A stretch of 34,555 nt of DNA from an uncultured Bacilli bacterium (lineage in GTDB: Bacteria; Bacillota_I; Bacilli_A; RF39; UBA660): positions 1 to 34,555 of the forward strand of contig CAJTXY010000012.1 in NCBI GenBank assembly GCA_910583685.1, read 5' to 3'. The position numbers were made by a program, and so were the translations under genes. Of the stretch, positions 17,395-25,305 are shown in pieces (the stretch's first letter is position 1; every line of letters starts with the position of its first letter). The notes under the pieces are model-generated. The model was not told the origin of the DNA. It ran no database searches and saw nothing but the letters and a program-made list of their open reading frames with translations.

Positions 17395-17423
17395 TTAGAA
17401 AATAAGAAATTATGTGGTATAAT
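17395..17423 (+). promoter_or_regulatory. Promoter of gatCAB
   Basis: Consensus TATAAT (17418-17423) with extended -10 TGG directly before it; a weak -35 TTAGAA (17395-17400) at 17 bases. The same TGTGGTATAAT string forms the capsule promoter -10. The predicted leader is about 140 bases and contains the startless remnant below but no T-box-like structure that I can see. Confidence 0.65.
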
Positions 17424-17453
17424 ACAAAAGAAAAAGAAGTAGCAGAAACATAA

Positions 17454-17558
17454 TATCTTCATAAAAAAGGAGAGTTTGATGCCATACTAATAGATTGTCC
17501 TGCATTTAATGAAGAGGATGATATCATTTATGAAGAAGAAATAGAAGATAATCTATAA
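17454..17558 (+). pseudogene. Startless coding remnant in the gatCAB leader
   Basis: An open frame of 34 codons lies between stops and reads KGEFDAILIDCPAFNEEDD then an acidic tail IIYEEEIEDNL before TAA. It has no ATG, GTG or TTG start. A good ribosome site (AAAGGAGAG, 17466-17474) instead precedes an ATG at 17479 in another frame that stops after three codons (MPY). The protein-like composition suggests the tail of a decayed or frameshifted gene; the alternatives are chance or a tiny leader peptide. The parent gene is not identified. Confidence 0.3.
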
Positions 17559-17572
17559 AGGAGGAGAAAATA

Positions 17573-17869
17573 ATGGAAGAGAAATTATCAAAAGAAGAAG
17601 TAATGCATGTTGCACACCTTGCCAAAATTAAAGTCAGTGAAAAAGACTTAGAAAAATATCAAGTGGAGTTAAAAAAACTTTTGAAAGATATAGAAAAAAT
17701 TCACGATATTAAGGGATATGATGATGAGTTTTTAATTGCACCAACAGAGGAAGTATGTGCAATGAGATCTGATGAAGAAGAAAAGATGTTAAATCCAGAG
17801 GAGGTACTAAAAAATGTCCCTCGTCATAATGGAAATTATATAGAAGTGCCGGTGGTTATCAATGAGTAG
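17573..17869 (+). CDS. gatC: Glutamyl/aspartyl-tRNA amidotransferase subunit C
   Basis: Small subunit that holds GatA and GatB together in the complex converting Glu-tRNA(Gln) and/or Asp-tRNA(Asn) to the amidated forms. 98 residues, the usual length. It begins with the family pattern LSKEEVMHVAHLAKIKVSEKD and has the C-terminal LRSD-like segment AMRSDEEEKMLNPEEVLKN with NVPRHNGNYIEVPVVI. The ATG at 17573 follows AAAGGAGGAG. The stop overlaps the gatA start by eight bases. Confidence 0.96.
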   Translation: MEEKLSKEEVMHVAHLAKIKVSEKDLEKYQVELKKLLKDIEKIHDIKGYDDEFLIAPTEEVCAMRSDEEEKMLNPEEVLKNVPRHNGNYIEVPVVINE

Positions 17870-19328
17870 ATATTTAGAAAAAAGTGTACTAGAGTTACAC
17901 GAGTTATTAAAGAACAAAGTAATTAGTCCAAAAGACTTAGTAGAAGAAGCATTTCTTCGAATTGAAGAGAACGAAGAATATAATGCTTATATTACACTAA
18001 ACAAAGAAGCTGCCTTAAAAGAAGCAGAAGAGTTAGAAAAGATTGCATTTGAAGAAGACAATCTTCTTTTCGGCCTTCCAATTGCAGTAAAGGATAATAT
18101 CGTAACAAAAGACTTAAGAACAACTTGTGCCTCACACATTTTAGATAATTTTATGCCAATCTATGATGCAACAGTAGTAGAAAAACTAAAAGCATCACAT
18201 ATGATCATCATAGGAAAGACCAATATGGATGAGTTTGCAATGGGTTCTAGCAGTAGAACCAGTTATTTTGGTGCTCCTAAAAACCCATGGAATAAAACAA
18301 AAATCACAGGAGGATCTAGTGGAGGAAGTGCAGCAACCATTGCCCTTCGAGATGTTCCATTTGCTTTAGGAAGCGATACTGGTGGAAGTATCAGACAGCC
18401 TGCAAGTTACACAGGAATTGTAGGAATGAAACCAACTTATGGAAGAATTTCTCGTTATGGGCTTGTTGCCTTTGCTTCCAGCCTAGATCAAATTGGACCA
18501 ATGACCAAAAATGTTTATGAAAACGCTTTATTATTAAATGCAATTGTGGGACGAGACGAAAAAGATCTAACCTCCGCTCATAAAAAGAGTGAAGACTTTA
18601 CAAGATATATTGGTAAAAATATAGCCGGAATGAAAGTTGCTGTACCAAACTATTTTATGAGTGATATTGTAAATGAAGAAATAAAAAAGACAGTCGAAAA
18701 TAGTTTGAGTATATTAAAATCTTCTGGTGTTACAGTGGACTTTATAGATATTCCCTACCTTGAAAACGCAGTAACCCTATATCAAATTATTGCAATGGGA
18801 GAAGCTAGCAGTAACCTAGCACGCTTTGATGGAATTCGCTATGGACATAGTAAAGAACAGCCAGAAAGTATCGATGAGTTATATTATGGTACAAGAGAAG
18901 AAGGCTTTGGGGAAGAAGTAAAACGCCGTATTATGGTAGGATCCTATCTATTAAGTGGTGAAAATGCGAAGGAATATTACAATAAAGCATTATCTATTCG
19001 AGACGATATGAGAAAAGCACTCTTAGATACCTTTCAAAATTATGATTTTATTCTAGGACCAACAACGACAACAACCGCTTATAATCTAGAAGACCCAATG
19101 GATGATCCATCCAAAAGTTTTATGGATGATGTTCTAGTAATTCCAGTAAATATGGCAGGGCTACCAGGACTAAATATTCCCATAGGATTTGATAAAGAAA
19201 AAATGCCAATAGGTCTTCATATTATAGGATCACCATTCGATGAAGCAAAAATGTATGGGTTTGCAAGCGTCTTAGAAGAAAAACTAAACTTAAAACTAAA
19301 TCCGAAAGGAGAAGAAAACAATGACTAA
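17862..19328 (+). CDS. gatA: Glutamyl/aspartyl-tRNA amidotransferase subunit A
   Basis: Amidase that releases ammonia from glutamine for tRNA amidation. 488 residues. The Ser-cisSer-Lys triad is visible: K77 in GLPIAVKDNI, S152 in the glycine/serine loop ITGGSSGGSAA, and the nucleophile S176 in SDTGGSIRQPAS. Ammonia-channel and glutamine-site residues lie further on (RRIMVGSYLLSGENAKEYY). The start overlaps the end of gatC, and its own stop overlaps the gatB ATG by eight bases, so all three subunits are translationally coupled. Every catalytic feature is intact. Confidence 0.98.
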   Translation: MSRYLEKSVLELHELLKNKVISPKDLVEEAFLRIEENEEYNAYITLNKEAALKEAEELEKIAFEEDNLLFGLPIAVKDNIVTKDLRTTCASHILDNFMPIYDATVVEKLKASHMIIIGKTNMDEFAMGSSSRTSYFGAPKNPWNKTKITGGSSGGSAATIALRDVPFALGSDTGGSIRQPASYTGIVGMKPTYGRISRYGLVAFASSLDQIGPMTKNVYENALLLNAIVGRDEKDLTSAHKKSEDFTRYIGKNIAGMKVAVPNYFMSDIVNEEIKKTVENSLSILKSSGVTVDFIDIPYLENAVTLYQIIAMGEASSNLARFDGIRYGHSKEQPESIDELYYGTREEGFGEEVKRRIMVGSYLLSGENAKEYYNKALSIRDDMRKALLDTFQNYDFILGPTTTTTAYNLEDPMDDPSKSFMDDVLVIPVNMAGLPGLNIPIGFDKEKMPIGLHIIGSPFDEAKMYGFASVLEEKLNLKLNPKGEENND

Positions 19329-20757
19329 TTATATGAAAACAATTGGTATCGAGGTTCACGTAGAACTAAAAACCAAAACAAAGATTTTTTCTCCTTCCAA
19401 AAATGGCTATGGAATGGGAGCCAATACTTTAACAAATGTTGTCGACCTAGGCTACCCAGGAACCCTTCCTACCCTAAATGAAGAAGTAGTAAACCAAGCG
19501 ATAAAAGCAGCAATTGTCCTAAACTGTAAGATTAGAAAAGAGATGCATTTTGATCGCAAAAACTATTTCTACCCAGACAACTCCAAAAATTATCAAATTA
19601 CCCAAAGCAGAACTCCAATTGGTTATGATGGCTATGTTGAAATAGAAGTAGAGGGAAAGAAGAAGAAAATTGAAATAGAAGAAATACACATTGAGGAAGA
19701 TACTTGCAAAAGTGCCCATCGAAAAGATGTGACATTACTAGACTTTAATCGTGCTGGAGTCCCTCTAGTAGAAATCGTTACAAAGCCTTGTATATCTTCG
19801 CCAGAAGAGGCAAAACTTTATATTGAAAAACTAAGAGAAACCTTGTTCTATGCAGATATTTCTGACTGTAAAATAGAAGAGGGAAGTATGAGATGTGATG
19901 CTAATATTTCCCTTCGTAAAAAAGAAAGTGATCCATTTGGAACAAAAGTAGAAATCAAAAATATTGGTTCTATCAGTAACGTAAAGTTAAGCCTAGAAAA
20001 AGAAGCTCTTCGTCAAGAAAAATTATTAGAGAATAACGAGTCCTTTCCAGCACAAACAAGACGGTTTGATGATAAGTTAAATGATACAGTTCTAATGCGT
20101 ATAAAAGAAACAGGAAATGATTATCGATATTTTCCAGAACCAGATATTCCTTATCTATACCTAACAGATGAAATGATAGAAGCAGTAAAAAAGACCATCC
20201 CACTGACAGCAGATGAGAGAAGAGAAGAATATATGGCCCGTGGAGTCAGTAAAATAAATAGTGATAAAATTTTACTCAATCGTTCTTTAAGTGATTATCT
20301 AAACAAGTTTTTAACAACAGATATTGATTTTGTTATAGCAACAAACTTATTGCTAGGAGATATTTCCTATTATTTAAATAAACACTTTTTAAAACTAGAA
20401 GAAACCAAACTTACTACAGATAAATTTACAGATTTAGTAAACAAATTAGCAGAAAAGACACTAACCAGTAAAAATGTAAAAGATATGATAGAAGACATTT
20501 TACAAAATGAGGCCAGTATCGATGAGATTATCAAAGATAAAAACATTGTAAATATTACAGATGACTCTTATCTAGAAGAGATAATTGCAGAAGTATTAGA
20601 AAACAATAAAGAAAGTATTAAGGATTACTTATCGGGACACGATAGAGCATTCAAATACTTAATGGGACAAGTAATGAAAGCATCCCGTGGCAGTGCCAAT
20701 CCAGCCCTTGCAAGTAAAATGCTAGAAGAAAAGTTACAAAACTTGACGATTGATTAA
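19321..20757 (+). CDS. gatB: Glutamyl/aspartyl-tRNA amidotransferase subunit B
   Basis: Kinase-like subunit that phosphorylates and amidates the misacylated tRNA. 478 residues, full length. Signature regions are IGIEVHVELKTKTKIFS (9-25), DRKNYFYPDNSKNYQITQ, EEDTCKSAHR, DFNRAGVPLVEIVT and CDANISLR, ending with the helical tail and YqeY-like domain needed for tRNA binding (LAEKTLTSKNVKDMIEDIL; VMKASRGSANPALASKML). The ribosome site AAAGGAGAAG lies in the end of gatA. No terminator follows; the next promoter overlaps the last codons. Having gatCAB implies that Gln-tRNA(Gln) and/or Asn-tRNA(Asn) is made by amidation in this organism. Confidence 0.98.
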   Translation: MTNYMKTIGIEVHVELKTKTKIFSPSKNGYGMGANTLTNVVDLGYPGTLPTLNEEVVNQAIKAAIVLNCKIRKEMHFDRKNYFYPDNSKNYQITQSRTPIGYDGYVEIEVEGKKKKIEIEEIHIEEDTCKSAHRKDVTLLDFNRAGVPLVEIVTKPCISSPEEAKLYIEKLRETLFYADISDCKIEEGSMRCDANISLRKKESDPFGTKVEIKNIGSISNVKLSLEKEALRQEKLLENNESFPAQTRRFDDKLNDTVLMRIKETGNDYRYFPEPDIPYLYLTDEMIEAVKKTIPLTADERREEYMARGVSKINSDKILLNRSLSDYLNKFLTTDIDFVIATNLLLGDISYYLNKHFLKLEETKLTTDKFTDLVNKLAEKTLTSKNVKDMIEDILQNEASIDEIIKDKNIVNITDDSYLEEIIAEVLENNKESIKDYLSGHDRAFKYLMGQVMKASRGSANPALASKMLEEKLQNLTID

Positions 20758-20778
20758 CAAAGAAACATAGTGTATAAT
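20750..20778 (+). promoter_or_regulatory. Promoter of the 20802-25166 operon
   Basis: TTGATT (20750-20755), a 17-base spacer and consensus TATAAT (20773-20778). The -35 lies in the end of gatB, so the unit may receive both its own and gatCAB read-through transcription. Confidence 0.72.
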
Positions 20779-20801
20779 ATAGATACTAGGGATGTGATAA
20801 A

Positions 20802-21263
20802 ATGGATTTTATAAAGAAAAATAAGTTTACAATTATTGCTATTACGTGTTTTTTAGTGCTAGTGCTTGTACTAGTGCAAATAAAAAACATATTTTTTCCA
20901 AATATGGGAACAGCAATTTATGGAAATCGCTTAGAAGGAATTAAAGATGTTGAAATTAGCAAAAAGGAGCTGTCAACATTAGAGGAAACCTTGGAAAAAA
21001 ATGAGACCATAAGCAAAGTATCTACTGTCATAAATGGGAAAATTATAAATGTAATGATCACAGTAGGAGATGAGCTCGGGCTAGAACAAGCAAAAGAGCT
21101 AGCAAATACTGCTTATCAAGAATTCTCAGATGAAGAGAAAAAATTTTATGACTTTCAAATTTTTATAGAAAAGACCAATGATGCCAAAGACTTTCCGATT
21201 ATTGGCTATAAACATCATAAAAAAGAGGGCTTTTCTTGGACAAGAGATAGAACGGTGGAATAA
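20802..21263 (+). CDS. Small single-pass membrane protein, function unknown
   Basis: 153 residues. A short basic cytoplasmic N-terminus, one membrane helix (~8-27, IIAITCFLVLVLVLV), then an extracellular domain of ~120 residues with alternating strands and helices: AIYGNRLEGIKDVEI, a block of charged helix, ISKVSTVINGKIINVMITVG and IIGYKHHKKEGFSWTRDRTVE. I recall similar unnamed proteins in other Bacillota but no function. GGGATGTGAT precedes ATG 20802. It ends two bases before the next gene, so it is coupled to the sensor-GGDEF protein; a partner or accessory role is plausible but unproven. Confidence 0.85.
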   Translation: MDFIKKNKFTIIAITCFLVLVLVLVQIKNIFFPNMGTAIYGNRLEGIKDVEISKKELSTLEETLEKNETISKVSTVINGKIINVMITVGDELGLEQAKELANTAYQEFSDEEKKFYDFQIFIEKTNDAKDFPIIGYKHHKKEGFSWTRDRTVE

Positions 21264-21265
21264 AC

Positions 21266-23302
21266 ATGAAAAAGAAATTAATTATCATAATACCAGTATT
21301 AATCGCTGCTATTGCCTTTGTATTTGTTTATCGTTATTACAATAAAGAAGATAAAACAACAACACTTACTGTAACAGAAAAAAGGTGGGTACAAGACAAT
21401 TCAAAAACAGCGGTTGACTTTGAAATAATCAATGATTACCCTTTATACGGGATGAATGGAAGTGGTGTCTTCTTTGATTTCATCAAGGACTTCGAGCAAA
21501 ATATTAAATTAGAATTTAATAAAATTCCTTACCTAAAAGATAGTACGCCAACAACATCTAGTTATAGAATCCGTATCTTGGATGCAGATGAGAATATAGG
21601 TGCTAATGATTTATTGATATTTAAAGACAGCTATATTGCCCTTGGAAAGGAATATCAACGAATTAACCATATCAAAGATATGAAGAATATAACATTCGGT
21701 GTTTTTAAAGAAGACTCAGCAGAAATTAGCTACTATCTAAAATCAGGAACGAACCTTTCATATAAAACTTATGATAAAATTGATGACTTATATAATGCAT
21801 TAGAAAAAAATGAAGTAAATATGATTGTAACACCTAATATTATGTATTTAGATAAAACGATCAATAATAAATATTCAATTAATTACTACTTTCCAGAAAT
21901 GACCAAACGAATTGTTCTAACACTAGATGAAAAAAATGATAAACTAAACAAAATTATAAAAAAGTATTTCACAAAATGGAAACAGACAAAATATATAGAA
22001 GAATATAATGATGCTTATCTAGCTTACTACCTAGATAAAAATAATCTAGATGCTAAAACCAAGGCCTCATTAATTTCTAAAAATTATACTTATGGGTATG
22101 TAGAAAATTACCCATACGAAGCAAAAGTAAATAAAAAAGTATCAGGAATTGCAGGAGAGTATATTGACCGAATTGCAAGATTGACAGATATTGAATTTAT
22201 TTATAAAAAATATTCTAGTAAAAAAGAACTAGAGAAAGCAGTAGAAAAAGGAGAAATAGATGTTTACTTTGATTACTATAACTTAACAAATAAAAAGTAT
22301 TTAACAACACTTTCAACCTTTGTAGAAGATTATGTAGTCTTAGGACGTCAAAAAGATAATCATATCATCAATTCATTTGAAAGCCTAAAAGGTGAAAAAA
22401 TTGTAATGCTAAAAGGGGATTCATTATATAACTATTTTGAAAATAATTCTCGTGCCGATATTACAACTTATGAAAATATAAACGATATTTCTAAAAAAGC
22501 AGATAATAAATTAATTGTACTAGACCGCGAGATCTATAATTATTATCGAGAAAAGAAATTTGCTAAATACACAGTTTTATATACAGATACTATGATGAAT
22601 GATTATAAATTTATGGTAAAAGAAAGTAATAAAGCATTCTATGATTTATTTAATTATATTATTAATACCAATTCATATTATAATTACCGAAATGCTGGAA
22701 TTGAAAGCTTACACGCCTCAATTTTAGAGGGATCTACATTTGAACAAGTATATACAATTATATTATTAATTATTTTTATACCTCTAATCATCATTGGAAT
22801 TCTATATTTGATTTTAAAGAAGAAAAAACAAATTAAAAAAGTAAAAATAGTAGATCGTCATAAATACACAGATATGTTGACCTCTCTTAAAAATCGTAAT
22901 TATCTAACTGCCAAAACACCAGAGTGGGAAGCCTCTAAAATATACCCACAAGCAATTGTAATGGTAGACCTTAATAACGTAAAATACGTAAATGATAACT
23001 ATGGCCACGAAGAGGGCGACCAGTTAATTATTAAAGCAGCATCTATTCTTGTAAATACGCAACTTGAAAATAGTGAAATTATTAGAACGGATGGAAATGA
23101 ATTCCTAATCTATTTAGTAGGGTATAGTGATCGACAAGTATCAACTTATACGAAAAAATTATCAAAAGAATTTAAAAATCTGCCACACGAATTTGGAGCA
23201 GGAGTCGGTTATAGTATCATTGAGGATGAAATGAAGACATTAGATGATGCGATTAACGAAGCAACACTTGAGATGATTACCAATAAAGAAGATTTTAAGT
23301 AA
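21266..23302 (+). CDS. Membrane protein with two solute-binding-like sensor domains and a degenerate GGDEF domain
   Basis: 678 residues. N-terminal membrane helix (~4-22), then two extracellular regions (~50-245 and ~285-485) resembling periplasmic amino-acid-binding (SBP_bac_3) domains, a second membrane helix (~494-517), and a cytoplasmic GGDEF domain (~535-678). In the GGDEF domain, DMLTSLKNRNYL replaces D-x-L-T-x-L-x-N-R, D568 in MVDLNNVKYVND is the expected metal ligand, and YGHEEGDQLI is intact. The signature reads T-D-G-N-E-F (609-613 being DGNEF) in place of GG[DE]EF, so the catalytic D/E is N611 and the first glycine is D609. No RxxD inhibitory site precedes it. It may be a nucleotide-binding sensor, or an enzyme with altered activity; canonical c-di-GMP synthesis is doubtful. 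Starts two bases after the preceding gene. Confidence 0.88.
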   Translation: MKKKLIIIIPVLIAAIAFVFVYRYYNKEDKTTTLTVTEKRWVQDNSKTAVDFEIINDYPLYGMNGSGVFFDFIKDFEQNIKLEFNKIPYLKDSTPTTSSYRIRILDADENIGANDLLIFKDSYIALGKEYQRINHIKDMKNITFGVFKEDSAEISYYLKSGTNLSYKTYDKIDDLYNALEKNEVNMIVTPNIMYLDKTINNKYSINYYFPEMTKRIVLTLDEKNDKLNKIIKKYFTKWKQTKYIEEYNDAYLAYYLDKNNLDAKTKASLISKNYTYGYVENYPYEAKVNKKVSGIAGEYIDRIARLTDIEFIYKKYSSKKELEKAVEKGEIDVYFDYYNLTNKKYLTTLSTFVEDYVVLGRQKDNHIINSFESLKGEKIVMLKGDSLYNYFENNSRADITTYENINDISKKADNKLIVLDREIYNYYREKKFAKYTVLYTDTMMNDYKFMVKESNKAFYDLFNYIINTNSYYNYRNAGIESLHASILEGSTFEQVYTIILLIIFIPLIIIGILYLILKKKKQIKKVKIVDRHKYTDMLTSLKNRNYLTAKTPEWEASKIYPQAIVMVDLNNVKYVNDNYGHEEGDQLIIKAASILVNTQLENSEIIRTDGNEFLIYLVGYSDRQVSTYTKKLSKEFKNLPHEFGAGVGYSIIEDEMKTLDDAINEATLEMITNKEDFK

Positions 23303-23316
23303 AAGGAATGAGGAAA

Positions 23317-24162
23317 ATGGAGCGAGCAAGGGCCTTTTTGAAAAAAGTATTTCATATCATAAAAAGACCTGAGATGCGGGTACTTCCCGGTCAACTCGCT
23401 TTTTTCTTTGTCTTATCATTAGTACCTCTAATCGCTTTAGTAGGAACGATTGCAGCCTCATTCAATATCTCTGTAGCATCTCTTGAAAAAGCAATTGAAT
23501 TTGCATTACCAGGAAGCGTTTCAAGTACAGTTCTAGCCTACGTTTCAGGAAAAGGTTTAAACTTTAATATTATAATATTCTATATTTCAGCATTCATCTT
23601 AGCCTCAAACGGCTGTCACTCTATGATTATTGCCTCCAATGAAATTTATAAAATAGAAGGTGATAGAATACTAAAAAGAAGAATCAAAGCGATTATTATG
23701 ACATTTATTTTGGTCTTATTACTAGTATTCTTACTAATTGTACCAGTCTATGGTGACTCTATCTTACAGTTAGCATTAAACTATACGAATTACGACTCTA
23801 GAATAAATGCAGTAGGGGCCATATATCAAATTTTAAAATACCCATTATCTATTGCCCTAATCTATTTGAATATCAAATTGCTATATACAATTGCACCAGA
23901 TGAGGAAATAAAAGCCCAAACGACCACATATGGAGCGATTTTTACAACAATTACATGGGTAATTGCCACAGAAATCTATTCCTTTTATGTAGCGACATTT
24001 TCTCGCTATGATATCTTTTATGGAAGTATTTCTAGTTTAATTATATTACTAATGTGGGTATACATTTTATCATATATTTTTGTAATTGGGATGGCAATAA
24101 ATGCTGGAGAAAGAAAAGACGTAACAAAAAAAATGAATATAGTTAAGGAGGAAATAAAATGA
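23317..24162 (+). CDS. YihY/BrkB-family membrane protein
   Basis: 281 residues with about six membrane helices. Family landmarks: RVLPGQLAFFFVLSLVPLIALV near the start, a long central loop with ASNGCHSMIIASNEIYK, and the C-terminal helix pair SSLIILLMWVYILSYIFVIG followed by MAINAGER. Members were once called ribonuclease BN by mistake; the true role is unknown and may be transport. The ATG at 23317 is chosen because AAGGA at 23303-23307 is nine bases away; the ATG at 23308 would leave only one. The stop overlaps the galE start (ATGA). Confidence 0.88.
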   Translation: MERARAFLKKVFHIIKRPEMRVLPGQLAFFFVLSLVPLIALVGTIAASFNISVASLEKAIEFALPGSVSSTVLAYVSGKGLNFNIIIFYISAFILASNGCHSMIIASNEIYKIEGDRILKRRIKAIIMTFILVLLLVFLLIVPVYGDSILQLALNYTNYDSRINAVGAIYQILKYPLSIALIYLNIKLLYTIAPDEEIKAQTTTYGAIFTTITWVIATEIYSFYVATFSRYDIFYGSISSLIILLMWVYILSYIFVIGMAINAGERKDVTKKMNIVKEEIK

Positions 24163-25166
24163 AAACAAAAGTATTAGTAACAGGAGGAGCTGGCTTTATT
24201 GGAAGCCATACGTGTTGTATATTATTAGAAGCAGGCTACGAGGTTGTTGTGATAGACAATTTTTCTAACTCTTCCCCAAATGTAGTGGAAAAAATAAAAG
24301 AAATCACAGGAAAAGATGTAGTGCTATATGAAGGAAATGTCTGTGACAAAAGTCTACTAAAAACGATATTTGAGAAGGAAAAAATCGATGTTGTTATCCA
24401 TTTTGCCGCATTTAAGGCTGTAGGAGAAAGTGTACGCCTACCATTGAAGTACTACAGAAATAACTTAGACAGCACAATTACACTATTAGAAGTAATGGAA
24501 GAAGAAAATTGTAAGAGACTAGTATTTTCATCAAGTGCCACTGTTTATGGTTCCCCAAAAACTCTCCCAATTAAAGAGGATTTCCCACTTTCTACAACCA
24601 ACCCATATGGTACGACTAAACTAATGATAGAACAAATACTAAAAGACCTAAAAATAGCAGATGATGACTGGAGTATAGCAATTCTCCGTTACTTTAATCC
24701 AATCGGAGCACACCCATCAGGATTAATTGGGGAAAATCCAAATGATATTCCAAATAATTTGATGCCATATATTGTTAAAGTTGCCAATAAAGAACTAGAA
24801 ATATTGAGTATTTTTGGAGATGATTATAATACCAAAGATGGTACTGGTGTCCGTGATTATATTCACGTAGTAGACTTAGCAAAAGGACATGAAAAAGCAA
24901 TTGAAAAAGTTCTAAAAGAGAAAAAACTAGATTGCTATAATTTAGGAACAGGAGAAGGTTATAGTGTCCTAGAACTTGTAGAAACCTTCCAAAAAGTAAA
25001 TGAAGTAGATGTTCCTTATAAAATTGTACAAAGAAGAGCAGGAGATATTGCCTCTTGTTACGCAGATCCATCTTATGCCTTAAAAGAATTAGGATTTAAA
25101 GCAGAAAAAGGGATTGAAGAAATGTGTAGGGATGCCTATAACTTTGTAAAGAAAAGCAAAAATTAA
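24159..25166 (+). CDS. galE: UDP-glucose 4-epimerase GalE
   Basis: Short-chain dehydrogenase-type enzyme interconverting UDP-glucose and UDP-galactose with bound NAD+. 335 residues, the usual length. The Rossmann motif is VTGGAGFIGSHT (7-18), the active-site serines lie in LVFSSSATVYGSP (121-133), and the catalytic pair is Y150 and K154 in NPYGTTKLMIEQ. The segment ILRYFNPIGAHPSGLIGENP is diagnostic for GalE over other epimerases. GGAGG precedes ATG 24159, which overlaps the yihY stop. It is the last gene before a terminator, eight kilobases from the capsule operon whose GT8 enzyme is a likely user of UDP-galactose. Confidence 0.96.
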   Translation: MKTKVLVTGGAGFIGSHTCCILLEAGYEVVVIDNFSNSSPNVVEKIKEITGKDVVLYEGNVCDKSLLKTIFEKEKIDVVIHFAAFKAVGESVRLPLKYYRNNLDSTITLLEVMEEENCKRLVFSSSATVYGSPKTLPIKEDFPLSTTNPYGTTKLMIEQILKDLKIADDDWSIAILRYFNPIGAHPSGLIGENPNDIPNNLMPYIVKVANKELEILSIFGDDYNTKDGTGVRDYIHVVDLAKGHEKAIEKVLKEKKLDCYNLGTGEGYSVLELVETFQKVNEVDVPYKIVQRRAGDIASCYADPSYALKELGFKAEKGIEEMCRDAYNFVKKSKN

Positions 25167-25225
25167 GAGAAGAACTTTCTAAAATAATAAAAATGAATAC
25201 ATACATCAAAGAAGAATAGAATAGT

Positions 25226-25249
25226 AGCAGATAAAATCGCTGCTTTTTT
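25226..25249 (+). terminator. Terminator after galE
   Basis: Arms AGCAG (25226-25230) and CTGCT (25240-25244) with a nine-base loop and a T tract to 25249. The stem is only five pairs, so it is weaker than the others here. Confidence 0.6.
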
Positions 25250-25254
25250 CGTCA

Positions 25255-25283
25255 TTGAAAAAAAATTTTACTAGTGCTATAAT
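25255..25283 (+). promoter_or_regulatory. Sigma-A promoter of the LtaS-family operon
   Basis: TTGAAA (25255-25260), 17-base spacer, consensus TATAAT (25278-25283) with extended -10 TGC directly before it. Six bases after the galE terminator. GAGG at 25293-25296 and ATG at 25306 follow. Confidence 0.8.
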
Positions 25284-25305
25284 ATAATAAGCGAGGTTTG
25301 ATGAA

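Noticed and set aside
17424..17572. T-box or other riboswitch in the gatCAB leader
   Set aside because: The leader is about 140 bases, has no visible T-box sequence or antiterminator, and no terminator hairpin before gatC.
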